From Oscillospiraceae bacterium (GTDB lineage Bacteria > Bacillota > Clostridia > Oscillospirales > Ruminococcaceae), in NCBI GenBank assembly GCA_017545185.1, contig JAFWQJ010000049.1, positions 1 through 52,227 of the forward strand: a stretch of DNA of 52,227 bases. Reading direction: 5' to 3'. Positions 31,927 through 40,379 of this stretch are shown here, piece after piece. The notes under the pieces are model-generated. The model ran no database searches, had not been told where the DNA came from, and saw only the letters and a program-made list of their open reading frames with translations. The position numbers and the translations under genes are program-made. Position 1 is the first letter of the stretch; each line of letters begins with the position of its first letter.

Positions 31927-32844
31927 TTATACGGAGCGCGGCAGCGCCGTTCCGATGCGGGAGCCGTATTTCACGATCGTCTCCGCGCCGTTTTCAGAGT
32001 TTTTGCAGATCTGCGCGTCGATTTTGGCGGCACCGGGTTCCAGCACCAGCACGATCGTCGAGCCGCCGAACTCGAAATAGCCCTTCTCGATGCCGCGCGC
32101 CACACGTTCTCCGTGCGGGTGATTGACGATTTTGCCGACAAGCATTGCGCCGACCTCGATCTGCAGAACATGCCCGAAATGTTCGGTCGTCAGCATGGTG
32201 ATCGTCCGCGTGTTGCGGTGATAGACCAGAACGTCATGCTCCGCGGCGACCGGATTGACCGTATGCAGCTCGCCCTCGATGCGGCGCGTTTTGCCGATCC
32301 TGCAGTCGTCCGGATAGCAGTACCGGTGATAATCGTCGGGCGTCAGGCGGAAAATGAGAAGCTGTCCGCCCTGATAATGTTTTGCAAGATGTTTGCAGCC
32401 GAGGAATGAAGCAAGCGAATAGGCAGCATTCTTGACCGTGAAATGCAGGTCGTCCGTGATCGGCACGACGGTCAGCTTGGCGTCGCACGGGCTGATGAGT
32501 GCCTCCGGGGTGCGGTCAACGGGTCTTGCCGCGGGCTTGACCGGCCGCGTAAAGAACGCATTGAAGCTGCGGTATTTGTCATCCGCAAAATCGTCCATTT
32601 TGATATGCTTTTTCAGAACGAACGGCGGGATCGCGACAGTCGAGAGCGGATGCTCCAGCGCAAAGCCTGCCGCCTTGGAAACGACCGGCTTGGTCAGCAG
32701 CTTCAGCGCCGCTCTGCCGGGGGCGGTGCCGTAAAGCAGCCCGAGCAGCTTGCCCTGAGAAGCACAGGAATCCGCCGCCGGATTGCCTGCGCGGTCGCAA
32801 ATCTGTGCACCGGCGTGCGGTGCTGCTTCCCTCGGTTCCGACAT
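31927..32844 (-). CDS. psd: Phosphatidylserine decarboxylase
   Basis: Decarboxylates phosphatidylserine to phosphatidylethanolamine at the membrane. The 305-residue proenzyme is expected to self-cleave at the Gly-Ser bond of the GGST motif (FEFGGSTIVLVLEPG), which forms the pyruvoyl group on the alpha chain. Other family blocks are SFNAFFTRPVKPAARPVD, LISPCDAKLTVVPI and FRLTPDDYHRYCYPDDC with the conserved His. The Asp of the Asp-His-Ser triad lies in SPCDAKL. It follows pssA by 37 bases, so the two steps of PE synthesis are made together. The N-terminus carries about 25 extra residues of low complexity. Confidence 0.96.
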   Translation of the reverse strand: MSEPREAAPHAGAQICDRAGNPAADSCASQGKLLGLLYGTAPGRAALKLLTKPVVSKAAGFALEHPLSTVAIPPFVLKKHIKMDDFADDKYRSFNAFFTRPVKPAARPVDRTPEALISPCDAKLTVVPITDDLHFTVKNAAYSLASFLGCKHLAKHYQGGQLLIFRLTPDDYHRYCYPDDCRIGKTRRIEGELHTVNPVAAEHDVLVYHRNTRTITMLTTEHFGHVLQIEVGAMLVGKIVNHPHGERVARGIEKGYFEFGGSTIVLVLEPGAAKIDAQICKNSENGAETIVKYGSRIGTALPRSV

Positions 32845-32881
32845 GACGGATTCCTCCCTGATATTCAGTATAAGCGGCGGT

Positions 32882-33508
32882 TCAGCGCGTGTGATGCTTG
32901 TAGATCAGCAACAGCAGCTCCAGAACGCCGATGACGATAAACAGCAGCATAGCGCGCATACCCGGCTTTTTCAGCGTAAAGCGCGTGATAAACGCACATG
33001 CGATGACTGCGTAAACGACCGTTGCGACGGTCGGGAACATATCTCCGAGATCGCGGCGGAATGCGAACAGCACCGGGATCAGCAGCGCGACCGATGTGAC
33101 CGGCAGTCCCTCATAGACCTTCCGGCGTTCTGTCGTGACCTTCTGGCGGTCCTCCTCCGTGACGTTGAAGTATGCGAGCCGGATCAGGCCGGCAAGACTG
33201 AAGCAGCTGAACACCGCAATATGCAGCGGTTTCTGCAGTCCGGCACTGAACGCGATCATCGGCGGCAGCAGACCGAAGCAGACCATATCGGAGAGCGAGT
33301 CGATCTGGATGCCGAAGCGGCATTCCTCCGGGGTGCGGTTTTTCTTGGTCTTTGCGACCTTTCCGTCAAACATATCGCAGAAGCCTGCGAGCATCAGCAT
33401 AATGATTGCTGCATTCGTGCTGCCGTGTGCTGCAAAATACAGCCCGACCGAGCCGCAGACAAAACCGGCGAATGTCAATATGACTGTATAGCTGTAGAAG
33501 CCGATCAT
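32882..33508 (-). CDS. pssA: CDP-diacylglycerol-serine O-phosphatidyltransferase
   Basis: Makes phosphatidylserine from CDP-diacylglycerol and serine. The 208-residue membrane protein has the CDP-alcohol phosphotransferase motif at about residues 44-73: DMFDGKVAKTKKNRTPEECRFG, then IQIDSLSDM. The usual Arg after DGxxA is Lys here, as in several Firmicute Pss proteins. Several transmembrane helices are predicted. It has its own promoter at 33570-33598 and is followed by psd, its pathway partner. This is the type-II (membrane) form of the enzyme. Confidence 0.94.
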   Translation of the reverse strand: MIGFYSYTVILTFAGFVCGSVGLYFAAHGSTNAAIIMLMLAGFCDMFDGKVAKTKKNRTPEECRFGIQIDSLSDMVCFGLLPPMIAFSAGLQKPLHIAVFSCFSLAGLIRLAYFNVTEEDRQKVTTERRKVYEGLPVTSVALLIPVLFAFRRDLGDMFPTVATVVYAVIACAFITRFTLKKPGMRAMLLFIVIGVLELLLLIYKHHTR

Positions 33509-33569
33509 TTCTGTTTCATCCCTTTTGTTTCCGAATTGCTTTCTGGGGTATACACGATTCTATTATCTT

Positions 33570-33598
33570 ATTATACCAAAAAGTGCGGGTTTTTGCAA
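33570..33598 (-). promoter_or_regulatory. Promoter for pssA-psd
   Basis: On the minus strand TTGCAA (33598-33593), 17 bp and TGGTATAAT, i.e. a perfect -10 (33575-33570) with an extended TGn. It lies in the gap between the NUDIX gene and pssA. Confidence 0.8.
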
Positions 33599-33625
33599 GC
33601 CCTTTTCCCGATTTTCATATCTTCT

Positions 33626-34111
33626 TCATGAAATGGACGCATGAACGACCCGTTCGATGATGCTGCCGCTGCGGACGGCTCTGCAGGCATCCGCCGGCGG
33701 GAACCAGCGTGCCTCGGAGACCTCGTCCGAAAGTGAAAAAACGGTGCTGTCCGTTTCCGCGCAGAAGCAGAGCATCAGCTGGCCGCGCTTTTCGTGCCAT
33801 GCGCTGAACAGGAACCGCAGGTTTTTCGCGGCAATGCCGATCTCCTCGGTGATCTCGCGCAGGGCGGCTTCCTCGGCGGTCTCACCGGGCTTCATATAGC
33901 CTGCGACACCGACAAAGGTCTCCTGCTGCCCGTAGCTCTGACGGATCAGCGCGAGCTGCCCCGCCGGATTTTTCACAACGGAAAGCACGCAGGTGCTGAA
34001 CATATCAAACAGCGGCTTTTTGCAGCCCTCGCAGTACGGCACCGCGCCGTCGTCGCCCATTTGCCGCGGAACGGTCTTTTGTCCGCAGTCCGGGCAGTAT
34101 GTAAAATGCAT
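33626..34111 (-). CDS. NUDIX hydrolase with an N-terminal zinc ribbon
   Basis: A 161-residue protein. Cys6, Cys9, Cys27 and Cys30 (CPDC...CEGC) make a zinc ribbon, as in NudC-like and related NAD-type pyrophosphohydrolases. The Nudix box G71-YMKPGETAEEAALREITEE-IG-I93 matches GX5EX7REUXEEXGU fully. It is shorter than NudC and lacks its extra N-terminal domain and the SQPWPFPxS motif, so the substrate is not certain. It lies one base after the following gene's stop codon and is probably read with the redox/GNAT fusion and the pseudouridine synthase. Confidence 0.88.
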   Translation of the reverse strand: MHFTYCPDCGQKTVPRQMGDDGAVPYCEGCKKPLFDMFSTCVLSVVKNPAGQLALIRQSYGQQETFVGVAGYMKPGETAEEAALREITEEIGIAAKNLRFLFSAWHEKRGQLMLCFCAETDSTVFSLSDEVSEARWFPPADACRAVRSGSIIERVVHASIS

Positions 34112-34112
34112 G

Positions 34113-34988
34113 TTATGCGTCCTCCCGCTGCATCAAAATCAGATACCTGTCGGTATCCTCCTCCCGCTTTTTCGTATCGGTCAGCCGGTAGCCCTGCCGC
34201 TCATAGAAGCGGATCGCGTCCGGATTGCATTCCAGCACCCAGAGGTGATCTGTATGCTGCACGGTATCCGCAAAGGTCAGCAGCTTTGCGCCGATGCCTC
34301 TGTTCTGGAAGGACGGCTCGACGAACAGCCGCACGATCTCCGTCCCGCTGATGCGGATGCAGCCGCGCACAATGCCGTCGTCATAGACGAAATACTGCTT
34401 CAGCATTTCTTTGTCAGCCCGGAGCTGCGCGGTCTTTTCCGCGGTATTCAGCGTCTGAAAATAATATTCATCGCTCCGGAAAACAGGATAAAACTGCTTC
34501 CGGTAATTGGCAATGATGATCTCCGCGATGCGTGCGGCGTCATCCGGCTCCGCGGCGCGGATATGCGGATAACCGTATTCCGCGATCAGTGCCTCCGTGA
34601 TCTGCACAGCGGACGCGACCAGCCCGGGACATGGTCCATTCAGGCGTGCCGCCGCGGGATCGGCCTCGGTTTTCGGTGCCTTGTCAAGCAGCACCTTGCA
34701 GAGCGTCGCGCCGTTTTCCTGCTTAAACCGCGAGAGAAATTCGGTCGCGAGCCTGTTGGTCAAGTCATGCGACTTGGGGTCGGCTGCATACTGCATCCCC
34801 AGCACCATGAGCGCGCCGGTGCAGGCACCGCAGACCGAGCCGCAGCGCATTCCTCTGCCGAAGCACGCACTGACCTGCAGCGCCTGCTGCATGTCCATTC
34901 CGAGTGCCGGTGCAAATGCGCCCAGCACCGCCTGCGAGCAGGAATAGCCTTCCGTGAACAGTTCGGTTGCTTGTTTCATTCGGTTCAT
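34113..34988 (-). CDS. C_GCAxxG_C_C redox domain fused to a GNAT acetyltransferase
   Basis: A 291-residue fusion. Residues 1-135 match the C_GCAxxG_C_C family: Cys17 (YSCSQAV), Cys42, Cys49, Cys53 and Cys56 (CGSVCGACTGALMVLG), Cys97 and Cys118. Proteins of that family are thought to be redox- or metal-active. Residues about 140-285 are a GNAT acetyltransferase: IRAAEPDDAARIAEI at the start, motif A LFVEPSFQNRGIGAKLLTFAD, and the C-terminal LECNPDAIRFYERQGYRLTD. The GNAT half is complete, with the RGIG acetyl-CoA loop. Both halves are in one frame with no internal ribosome-binding site seen. The start overlaps the pseudouridine synthase stop by 4 bases. Confidence 0.85.
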   Translation of the reverse strand: MNRMKQATELFTEGYSCSQAVLGAFAPALGMDMQQALQVSACFGRGMRCGSVCGACTGALMVLGMQYAADPKSHDLTNRLATEFLSRFKQENGATLCKVLLDKAPKTEADPAAARLNGPCPGLVASAVQITEALIAEYGYPHIRAAEPDDAARIAEIIIANYRKQFYPVFRSDEYYFQTLNTAEKTAQLRADKEMLKQYFVYDDGIVRGCIRISGTEIVRLFVEPSFQNRGIGAKLLTFADTVQHTDHLWVLECNPDAIRFYERQGYRLTDTKKREEDTDRYLILMQREDA

Positions 34989-35899
34989 GATAATTTCCTC
35001 AGTATTTCGGTGAAATAGTCCGGCAGGGGACTGTCAAATTCGAGATACGCGCCCGTCACCGGATGGATAAATCCGATCTTCTTTGCGTGCAGACACTGAC
35101 CCTCGACGCCCTTTTCCGCTTTACCGTAGACCGCATCGCCGTAGACCGGATGCCCGATATGCTTCATGTGCACGCGGATCTGATGCGTCCGGCCGGTTTC
35201 CAGCTTACAGCGGATATGCGCATGTTTTTCGTACTGCGTCAGCACGGTGTAATGCGTGACGGCGTCCTTGGAATTCGCCGCGATCACGCACATTTTCTGC
35301 CGGTCGCGCGGGTCGCGGCCGATCGGCGCATGGACGGTGCCGCTTTCCTCTTTGAAGCGTCCGCAGACGACCGCCTCATATTCCCGCGTAAACGAATGCA
35401 CGGCGATCTGCTCCGCGAGCCCTAAGTGTGCGCGGTCGGTCTTGGCGACGATCAGCAGGCCGCTGGTGTCGCGGTCGATGCGGTGCACGATGCCCGGGCG
35501 GATCACGCCGTTGATGCCGGAGAGCCGTCCTGCGCAGTGATACAGCAGCGCATTGACGAGCGTGCCGTCCGGATGCCCCGGCGCGGGATGCACGATCATG
35601 CCCTTCGGCTTGTTGACGACGAGCAGCTCGTCATCCTCAAAGACGATCTCCAGCGGGATATCCTGCGGCAGCACATCGAGCGGCTGCGGCTCCGGGACGG
35701 TCACAGCGACCGTATCCCCTGCCTGCAGCTTATCGTTTTTCTTCGCAGCCTTGCCGTTTTTCGTGATCTGCCCCTGTTCCAGAAGCTGCTGTACGGCAGA
35801 GCGCGTCAGCGCGAGCTCCGGCTGTGCGGCAAGCCATGCGTCCAGCCGCTTGCCGGTATCCTCCGGTGAAGCGGCGAACAGCAGTTCACGCGCCGGCAT
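34985..35899 (-). CDS. RluA-family 23S rRNA pseudouridine synthase
   Basis: A 304-residue enzyme that converts specific uridines to pseudouridine. An N-terminal S4 RNA-binding domain (about 15-75; RLDAWLAAQ...LTRSAVQQLLEQG) precedes the catalytic domain, with the RluA signature HRIDRDTSGLLIVAK containing the catalytic Asp, and the later GRTHQIRVHMKHIGHPVYGD block. Length and layout fit RluD, which acts on helix 69 of 23S rRNA, but other RluA members look the same. It overlaps the end of lspA by 14 bases, as in many Firmicutes where lspA and this synthase form a pair. Confidence 0.93.
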   Translation of the reverse strand: MPARELLFAASPEDTGKRLDAWLAAQPELALTRSAVQQLLEQGQITKNGKAAKKNDKLQAGDTVAVTVPEPQPLDVLPQDIPLEIVFEDDELLVVNKPKGMIVHPAPGHPDGTLVNALLYHCAGRLSGINGVIRPGIVHRIDRDTSGLLIVAKTDRAHLGLAEQIAVHSFTREYEAVVCGRFKEESGTVHAPIGRDPRDRQKMCVIAANSKDAVTHYTVLTQYEKHAHIRCKLETGRTHQIRVHMKHIGHPVYGDAVYGKAEKGVEGQCLHAKKIGFIHPVTGAYLEFDSPLPDYFTEILRKLS

Positions 35900-36521
35900 G
35901 GTCGGAATCCTCGGTCAGCACCGGGAGCGTCTCCAGCGTGCCGGCCTCCGCGAGCGGTTCGGCATCGGGCAGCGTTTCCGCCTCCGGCAGCGCCGCGGCG
36001 GTATGCGTAAACGGGATGCGTTTGGCAAGCTTCGCTTTTTTGGCGGGCTTTTCCTCCTTTTCGAGAAAGAGCATCGAAAAGATCAGGACGATGACGCCGA
36101 GCGTTACGCAGATATCCGCGAAATTGAACACTGCAAAATTGCAGAGCTGAAAATCCAGATAATCGACGACCTTACCGCCGCGGATCACGCGGTCAATGAG
36201 ATTGCCGATGCCGCCCGCCGCAATCAGCGGCAGTGCGATCCAGACCCAGCGGCGCGTTCTGCCGAGGCGGTTCAGCGCGTAAAAGCAGACCGCGATCATA
36301 ATGACCGTGAAAATGATGAGAAACCCGCGGTTCCCGCTCAGCATACTGAACGCGGCGCCGCTGTTTTCCATATAGCGAAGGTGCATCCAGTCGAAACTGC
36401 CGAGCTGCAAAAACGGACGCGCGGGCTGTCCCTGCAGATTGGCGATCGCCCAGAGCTTGATCGCCTGGTCGATGCCGATGAGCGCAAGTATCCCGATGAT
36501 GACGAGTATAACAGAGATCAA
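35886..36521 (-). CDS. lspA: Prolipoprotein signal peptidase (LspA) with a long acidic tail
   Basis: LspA removes signal peptides from diacylglyceryl-modified lipoproteins, such as the one at 21336. The 211-residue protein has four transmembrane helices and the family blocks NSGAAFS (53-59), GGIGNLIDR with catalytic Asp110, and FNFAD with catalytic Asp136. The usual length is about 160; here about 50 extra residues follow the last helix, beginning with a Lys-rich stretch and then an acidic Pro/Glu-rich tail (ALPEAETLPDAEPLAEAG). The tail is cytoplasmic or disordered. It is co-transcribed with the pseudouridine synthase. Confidence 0.94.
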   Translation of the reverse strand: MISVILVIIGILALIGIDQAIKLWAIANLQGQPARPFLQLGSFDWMHLRYMENSGAAFSMLSGNRGFLIIFTVIMIAVCFYALNRLGRTRRWVWIALPLIAAGGIGNLIDRVIRGGKVVDYLDFQLCNFAVFNFADICVTLGVIVLIFSMLFLEKEEKPAKKAKLAKRIPFTHTAAALPEAETLPDAEPLAEAGTLETLPVLTEDSDHAGA

Positions 36522-36543
36522 TGAAAAATCTCCTTTCTGCTGA

Positions 36544-36578
36544 AATAAAAAGGAGCCGCGCAGAGCACGGTTCCTTTC
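36544..36578 (-). terminator. Terminator after divIVA
   Basis: On the minus strand AAAGGAACCG pairs with CGGCTCCTTT (one G-T pair), and TTATTT follows. It lies just after the divIVA stop codon and before lspA. Confidence 0.75.
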
Positions 36579-36611
36579 TTGTATCGCTTGAAATACGGCG
36601 GGAGCCGTGGA

Positions 36612-37322
36612 TCACTGATCGCTGAATCTGCGCCGTGCAGCGCTGCCTGCGTCATCGCGGCGGCTTCCGAAAGCGGGCGGTGCAGCCTCCTCGGCAGCAG
36701 CGGCGGCTTCCTTGACGGCGGCCTCTGCGGTCTCCTTCACGGCCTCTGCGGTTTCGGCGACGGCTTCTGCAGCTGCTTCGGCCGTTTCCGCGGCTTCTTC
36801 AGCTTCCTCGGTCTCCTCGACCTCAACATATTCAACCTTATCCGCGGATTCCGGCAGTCTGGAGATCAGCTCCAGATGCTCCTTGTACAGATCGAACAGG
36901 GCGCGCTTGAAATCAGCGACCTGATGCTGCGTCTCGACGAGATGCGCATTTTCCGCTTCGAGCTGTGCGGTGATATTCTGCAGCTGGGTCTCGGAATCGA
37001 CCAGTGCCTGCGATTTGACGGTATCGACGGAAGCCTTTGCGTCCGCGACGATCGCGTCGGCCTTCTGCTGTGCTTCCTCCACGACCTGCCGCGCCTGCTT
37101 CTGTGCAAGCAGCAGCGCGTTCTTCAGATCGTCTTCCGTATCTTTATACTCACGCACCTTGTCCGCGAGGAGCTGGATCTTCTCATTGGAATCATCCAGA
37201 TCCTGCTGCATCAGGCGCAGGTCGTTCTCAACTTGTGCGAGGAAGGAATCGACCTCTTCCGGGCTGTAACCGAACTTGACCTTCTCAAACTTTTTCTTCT
37301 GAACATCCTTGGCAGTGATCAT
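36612..37322 (-). CDS. divIVA: Cell-division protein DivIVA
   Basis: DivIVA recognises curved membrane at poles and septa and recruits division and chromosome-anchoring proteins. The 236-residue protein has the N-terminal lipid-binding domain (ITAKDVQKKKFEKVKFGYSPEEVDSFLAQVENDL), then a long parallel coiled coil (about 40-150) and an Ala/Glu-rich helical tail with the repeated unit AETAEAVKE (about 170-215). A short basic Arg-rich end follows. The tail repeats suggest length variation between strains. It follows sepF with 82 bases between, as in other Firmicutes, although ylmG and ylmH, usual members of this cluster, are missing. Confidence 0.93.
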   Translation of the reverse strand: MITAKDVQKKKFEKVKFGYSPEEVDSFLAQVENDLRLMQQDLDDSNEKIQLLADKVREYKDTEDDLKNALLLAQKQARQVVEEAQQKADAIVADAKASVDTVKSQALVDSETQLQNITAQLEAENAHLVETQHQVADFKRALFDLYKEHLELISRLPESADKVEYVEVEETEEAEEAAETAEAAAEAVAETAEAVKETAEAAVKEAAAAAEEAAPPAFGSRRDDAGSAARRRFSDQ

Positions 37323-37404
37323 CGTGCTGCACTCCTTTCTGATCTCTGTGATCCGGCTGCGGCGATGCAGGAACCGGCGCTGATTCAGGAACCCGGTACG
37401 GGTC

Positions 37405-37947
37405 TCAGATCACGACGCCGTTCGTCTCCAGCTCATTGACGAGATCCTCGCCGATAAAGCCGACATTATACGGGGTGATGATATAGGTCAGGTTTGCGAC
37501 CGGCTTCAGGCTGCCGCCGTTTGCGTATGCGACACCGACCAGAAAGTCGATGATGCGGCGCTTATTTTCGGCAGAGGCGGTCTCCAGATTGAGGACAACG
37601 GTCTTTTTGGAGATCAGATGGTCAGCGATCTGCTTTGCGTCGGTAAAGACCTCCGGCTTGACCAGAACGACCTGAAGCTGTGCAGTCGCCTGAATGTTGA
37701 CGACCTTGTTGTCGCGCTTGGCCGGCTGGAACTCCGGTTCCGGCTTATAGCTTTCACGCAGCGGGGACGGCTCGCGCAGCTCCCGTGCAGAGGTATCCTG
37801 CGGCTCGCGCATCGACTCACGCTCGCGGAGGGATTCGCGGTATTCTCTGCGTTCACGGGATTCTCTGGTCTCACGCACCGGTTCCGTATCATAGGAATCG
37901 TCGTCCTGCGGCGCGAAGAAATCGCGGAGTGTGTCAAAAACTTTCAT
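37405..37947 (-). CDS. sepF: Cell-division protein SepF
   Basis: SepF forms rings that bundle FtsZ filaments and anchors them to the membrane. The 180-residue protein has the membrane-binding amphipathic start (MKVFDTLRDFFAPQ). A long, highly charged Arg/Glu linker follows (RETRESRERREYRESLRERE, about 23-60). The SepF core covers about 95-175: VVLVKPEVFTDAKQIADHLISKKTVVLNLE, then RRIIDFLVGVAYANGGSLKPV and YIITPYNVGF. It lies between yggS and divIVA, the standard order. The linker's mixed-charge repeat is richer than usual. Confidence 0.94.
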   Translation of the reverse strand: MKVFDTLRDFFAPQDDDSYDTEPVRETRESRERREYRESLRERESMREPQDTSARELREPSPLRESYKPEPEFQPAKRDNKVVNIQATAQLQVVLVKPEVFTDAKQIADHLISKKTVVLNLETASAENKRRIIDFLVGVAYANGGSLKPVANLTYIITPYNVGFIGEDLVNELETNGVVI

Positions 37948-38031
37948 CTGGATTCTCCTTTTCTTTCTGATTATCGTATTTTCTGCGCTGCTGCTGCCTG
38001 TACGCAGCGAAGCAGTACATGAAGATCCGTT

Positions 38032-38766
38032 TCAGCCTTCGGGTTTCGGGGGATAGTATCTTGCACCGAACAGTGCACTTCCGATGCGCACGAGCGTCGA
38101 GCCGCAGCGGATCGCAGCGGCATAATCGCCGGACATGCCCATGGAGAGCGTCTGCATCGGCACGGACTGGCGCAGTCTGTCAAACAGCTCCCGCATTTCC
38201 GTAAAGACGCGGATCTGTTCATCCTCGTCAGTCATGGGCGGGGGAATGGTCATCAGGCCGTCCGTTCGAAGATTCGGCAGCTGCTGCACGGCTTTGAGCA
38301 GATCCGGGAGCTCCGCCGGCGAGACACCGGATTTGGAGGCTTCCCCGCCGATATTGACCTCCAGCAGCACCGGCATCGTAATGCCTTTGGATGCTGCGGC
38401 TTTGCTGACCGCCTCTGCGAGATGCAGGCTGTCCACCGAATGGATCAGCGTGACCCTGTCGATGATCTGCTTTACCTTGTTGGTCTGCAGATGACCGATG
38501 AACTGCACCTCCGCTTCTTTGCGGTAGGCATCGCACTTGGAGAGAAATTCCTGCACACGGTTCTCGCCGAGTGTTGTGACACCGGCATCGACCGCCAGAT
38601 TGATCAGCTCCGGCGAGACGGTTTTCGTCACCGCCATGAGCGTGACCTCCTGCTCCGTTCTGCCGGCTTCTCTGCACGCATCGGCAATGTTCTGCCGGAT
38701 CACCTGCAGCCGGTCGAGAACGGCCTGTTTCTGTGCTTCCGAGCAGGGGGCGAACTCACTCGCCAT
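38032..38766 (-). CDS. yggS: YggS/YlmE-family pyridoxal-phosphate-binding protein
   Basis: PLP-homeostasis protein of the YggS (PROSC) family with the alanine-racemase-like TIM barrel. The 244-residue protein shows the PLP-Lys motif LMAVTKTVSPE, then LGENRVQEFLSK, FIGHLQTNKVK and the phosphate-binding GMSGDYAAAIRCGSTLVRIGSALFG. The start ATG at 38766 overlaps the adaptor-like gene by 11 bases. In Firmicutes (ylmE) it lies before sepF, as here. The protein binds PLP but has no known racemase activity. Confidence 0.94.
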   Translation of the reverse strand: MASEFAPCSEAQKQAVLDRLQVIRQNIADACREAGRTEQEVTLMAVTKTVSPELINLAVDAGVTTLGENRVQEFLSKCDAYRKEAEVQFIGHLQTNKVKQIIDRVTLIHSVDSLHLAEAVSKAAASKGITMPVLLEVNIGGEASKSGVSPAELPDLLKAVQQLPNLRTDGLMTIPPPMTDEDEQIRVFTEMRELFDRLRQSVPMQTLSMGMSGDYAAAIRCGSTLVRIGSALFGARYYPPKPEG

Positions 38767-40015
38767 CTGCCACCACACCTTTCACGATAATATCGTCATA
38801 CAGCTCGACGAATCCGTCACCGGCATTGAGGTCGGAGAGATAGAACTGATCGTCCTCATACACCTTCTGGATCCGGCGGAACACGGCGCGCTCACCGACC
38901 AGCACATAGACGCCCATGCAGTTTTCGGTATGCACGGTCTCATGGCCTTCCGCATCCTTTTCCGTGATCTCCATATCCTTGAACCGGATCGCGGAGCGCG
39001 GCACGCGGATGCCCTCGACGGTTTCCCGGAGAATATCCACGCGTTCGGTGCGGTGCTGCACGACCTCGCCTGTCAGCTGGTCGCAGCGGAACACGCCCTG
39101 TGTTTTTGTGATATCGCCTGCGGAGACGAGCGAAACGACCTGCACATGCAGATCCGACGGGTGCGATTCCAGCCGCACGGTCGCCATGTCGTCCTCGGAG
39201 AGACGCAGCTTGGTATTGTCGAACACGCCGACAATGTACCATGCATAATCGTCGATCAGCTTGCCGATGATCATTCCGCTGCCGGTATCCGCGGCTGCGC
39301 TGCCGTCATCGGTGACGGCACTGAGCTGCTCCGGCGTGAGCTGTCTGACGCGGTCAACGGTCAGCGAGGACTCATATCCGTCGGCATGGCTGACGAAATA
39401 CGCCGAGCTCTCGGCACGGATGACATCGTCCGGCGCGGTCTTGCGGCGGCTGAGTCTTGCGATCTCATCTTCCAGCGCAACGATCCGGTCCTGATAATCG
39501 ACGGATGCATTCGTAATTTTTTCATAGGTGCTCATCAGCACGGTCAGATCCTGACGGGCGCTGCAGACGGCGGAGATATCGCCGCGCTCGCGCTGCCGCA
39601 CCATGGACTTGAACTGGTCGTCAATGAGTGAAGCGATCTTGGCCGGCTGGGCATTCTCACTGGTGCCGGGATTCTCCAGCTTGCTGAGCATTGCAAGCTC
39701 GGCTTCCTTTTCGGCAATGGTTCTTCTCAGGTCGATCTGTTCTTCATTGGCATAGATCTCGGCGATGACGCTGCCGACGCCGAGCTTTGCGCCGTCATCG
39801 GCACAGTAGCGCACGGCACCGCTGCCCTCATACCGCCGCACCGTCTCATTCCGGACATAGACGCCCTGAAAGGTCGAAACGGCACTGCCCTCGTAATAGA
39901 TCGCATTTTCTGTTTCATAATTCGTAAAGAACAGATGATAGAAGATCGTCACAGCCAGTACAACAGCGAACACCAGCAGAAGCATTTTGAGGATTCGCGT
40001 TGTAATTTCATTCAT
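38756..40015 (-). CDS. HlyD-family adaptor-like membrane protein
   Basis: A 419-residue protein with one N-terminal helix (about 10-30) and HlyD-like organisation. A barrel/lipoyl half (TFQGVYVRNETVRRYEGSGAVRYCADDGAKLGVGSVIAEIYAN) is followed by a coiled-coil hairpin (about 95-185) and the second lipoyl half (SGMIIGKLIDDYAWYIVG). The C-terminal beta domain contains VPRSAIRFKDMEI and VYVLVGERAVFRRI. No ABC ATPase or permease is beside it. Proteins of this kind recur upstream of ylmE-sepF in Clostridia, so it is more likely part of the division or envelope machinery than an efflux adaptor; that is inference. Confidence 0.8.
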   Translation of the reverse strand: MNEITTRILKMLLLVFAVVLAVTIFYHLFFTNYETENAIYYEGSAVSTFQGVYVRNETVRRYEGSGAVRYCADDGAKLGVGSVIAEIYANEEQIDLRRTIAEKEAELAMLSKLENPGTSENAQPAKIASLIDDQFKSMVRQRERGDISAVCSARQDLTVLMSTYEKITNASVDYQDRIVALEDEIARLSRRKTAPDDVIRAESSAYFVSHADGYESSLTVDRVRQLTPEQLSAVTDDGSAAADTGSGMIIGKLIDDYAWYIVGVFDNTKLRLSEDDMATVRLESHPSDLHVQVVSLVSAGDITKTQGVFRCDQLTGEVVQHRTERVDILRETVEGIRVPRSAIRFKDMEITEKDAEGHETVHTENCMGVYVLVGERAVFRRIQKVYEDDQFYLSDLNAGDGFVELYDDIIVKGVVADGE

Positions 40016-40020
40016 GGAAC

Positions 40021-40272
40021 TTACTCAGCGTCCTCGCGCTGCTCCATTGCGTCGAGAATCGAGATCGGTCTTGCAGGCACGATCGTGGAGATCGCATGCT
40101 TGTACACAAGCTGCTGTCTGCCGTCGGTCTCAAGGATGACGATAAACGAATCAAAGCCGCGGATGATGCCCTTGAACTGATAGCCGTTGGTCAGGAAAAT
40201 GGTCAGCGGCAGGCGATCCTTGCGTGCCTGATTCAGAAAAACGTCCTGAAGATTAAGTCCCTTATTGGTCAT
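40021..40272 (-). CDS. hfq: RNA chaperone Hfq
   Basis: Hfq forms a hexameric ring that pairs small RNAs with mRNAs. The 83-residue protein has the Sm1 motif ([40 protein letters not shown]) and the Sm2 motif with KHAISTI, where B. subtilis has the same RNA-binding HAIST loop. The ATG at 40272 follows GAGG; an upstream in-frame ATG at 40308 gives no family sequence. It lies after miaA, a classic order. An extended -10 promoter and a palindrome precede it. Confidence 0.96.
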   Translation of the reverse strand: MTNKGLNLQDVFLNQARKDRLPLTIFLTNGYQFKGIIRGFDSFIVILETDGRQQLVYKHAISTIVPARPISILDAMEQREDAE

Positions 40273-40294
40273 GTTACTTGCCTCATTTCTTTTT

Positions 40295-40349
40295 ATTATA
40301 GCATACATATATGTGTATCAGCGCAGCAGCGGCATGAGGGTATACCTCA
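40295..40349 (-). promoter_or_regulatory. hfq promoter region with a palindrome
   Basis: On the minus strand TGCTATAAT (40303-40295) is a perfect extended -10, 23 bases before the hfq ATG. TGAGG-N5-CCTCA lies at 40335-40349, about 32 bases upstream, which is where a regulator could act. A second TATAAT at 40379-40374 is at the miaA end. Confidence 0.5.
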
Positions 40350-40379
40350 CCCGTCAACAACTACACATCTTATATTATA

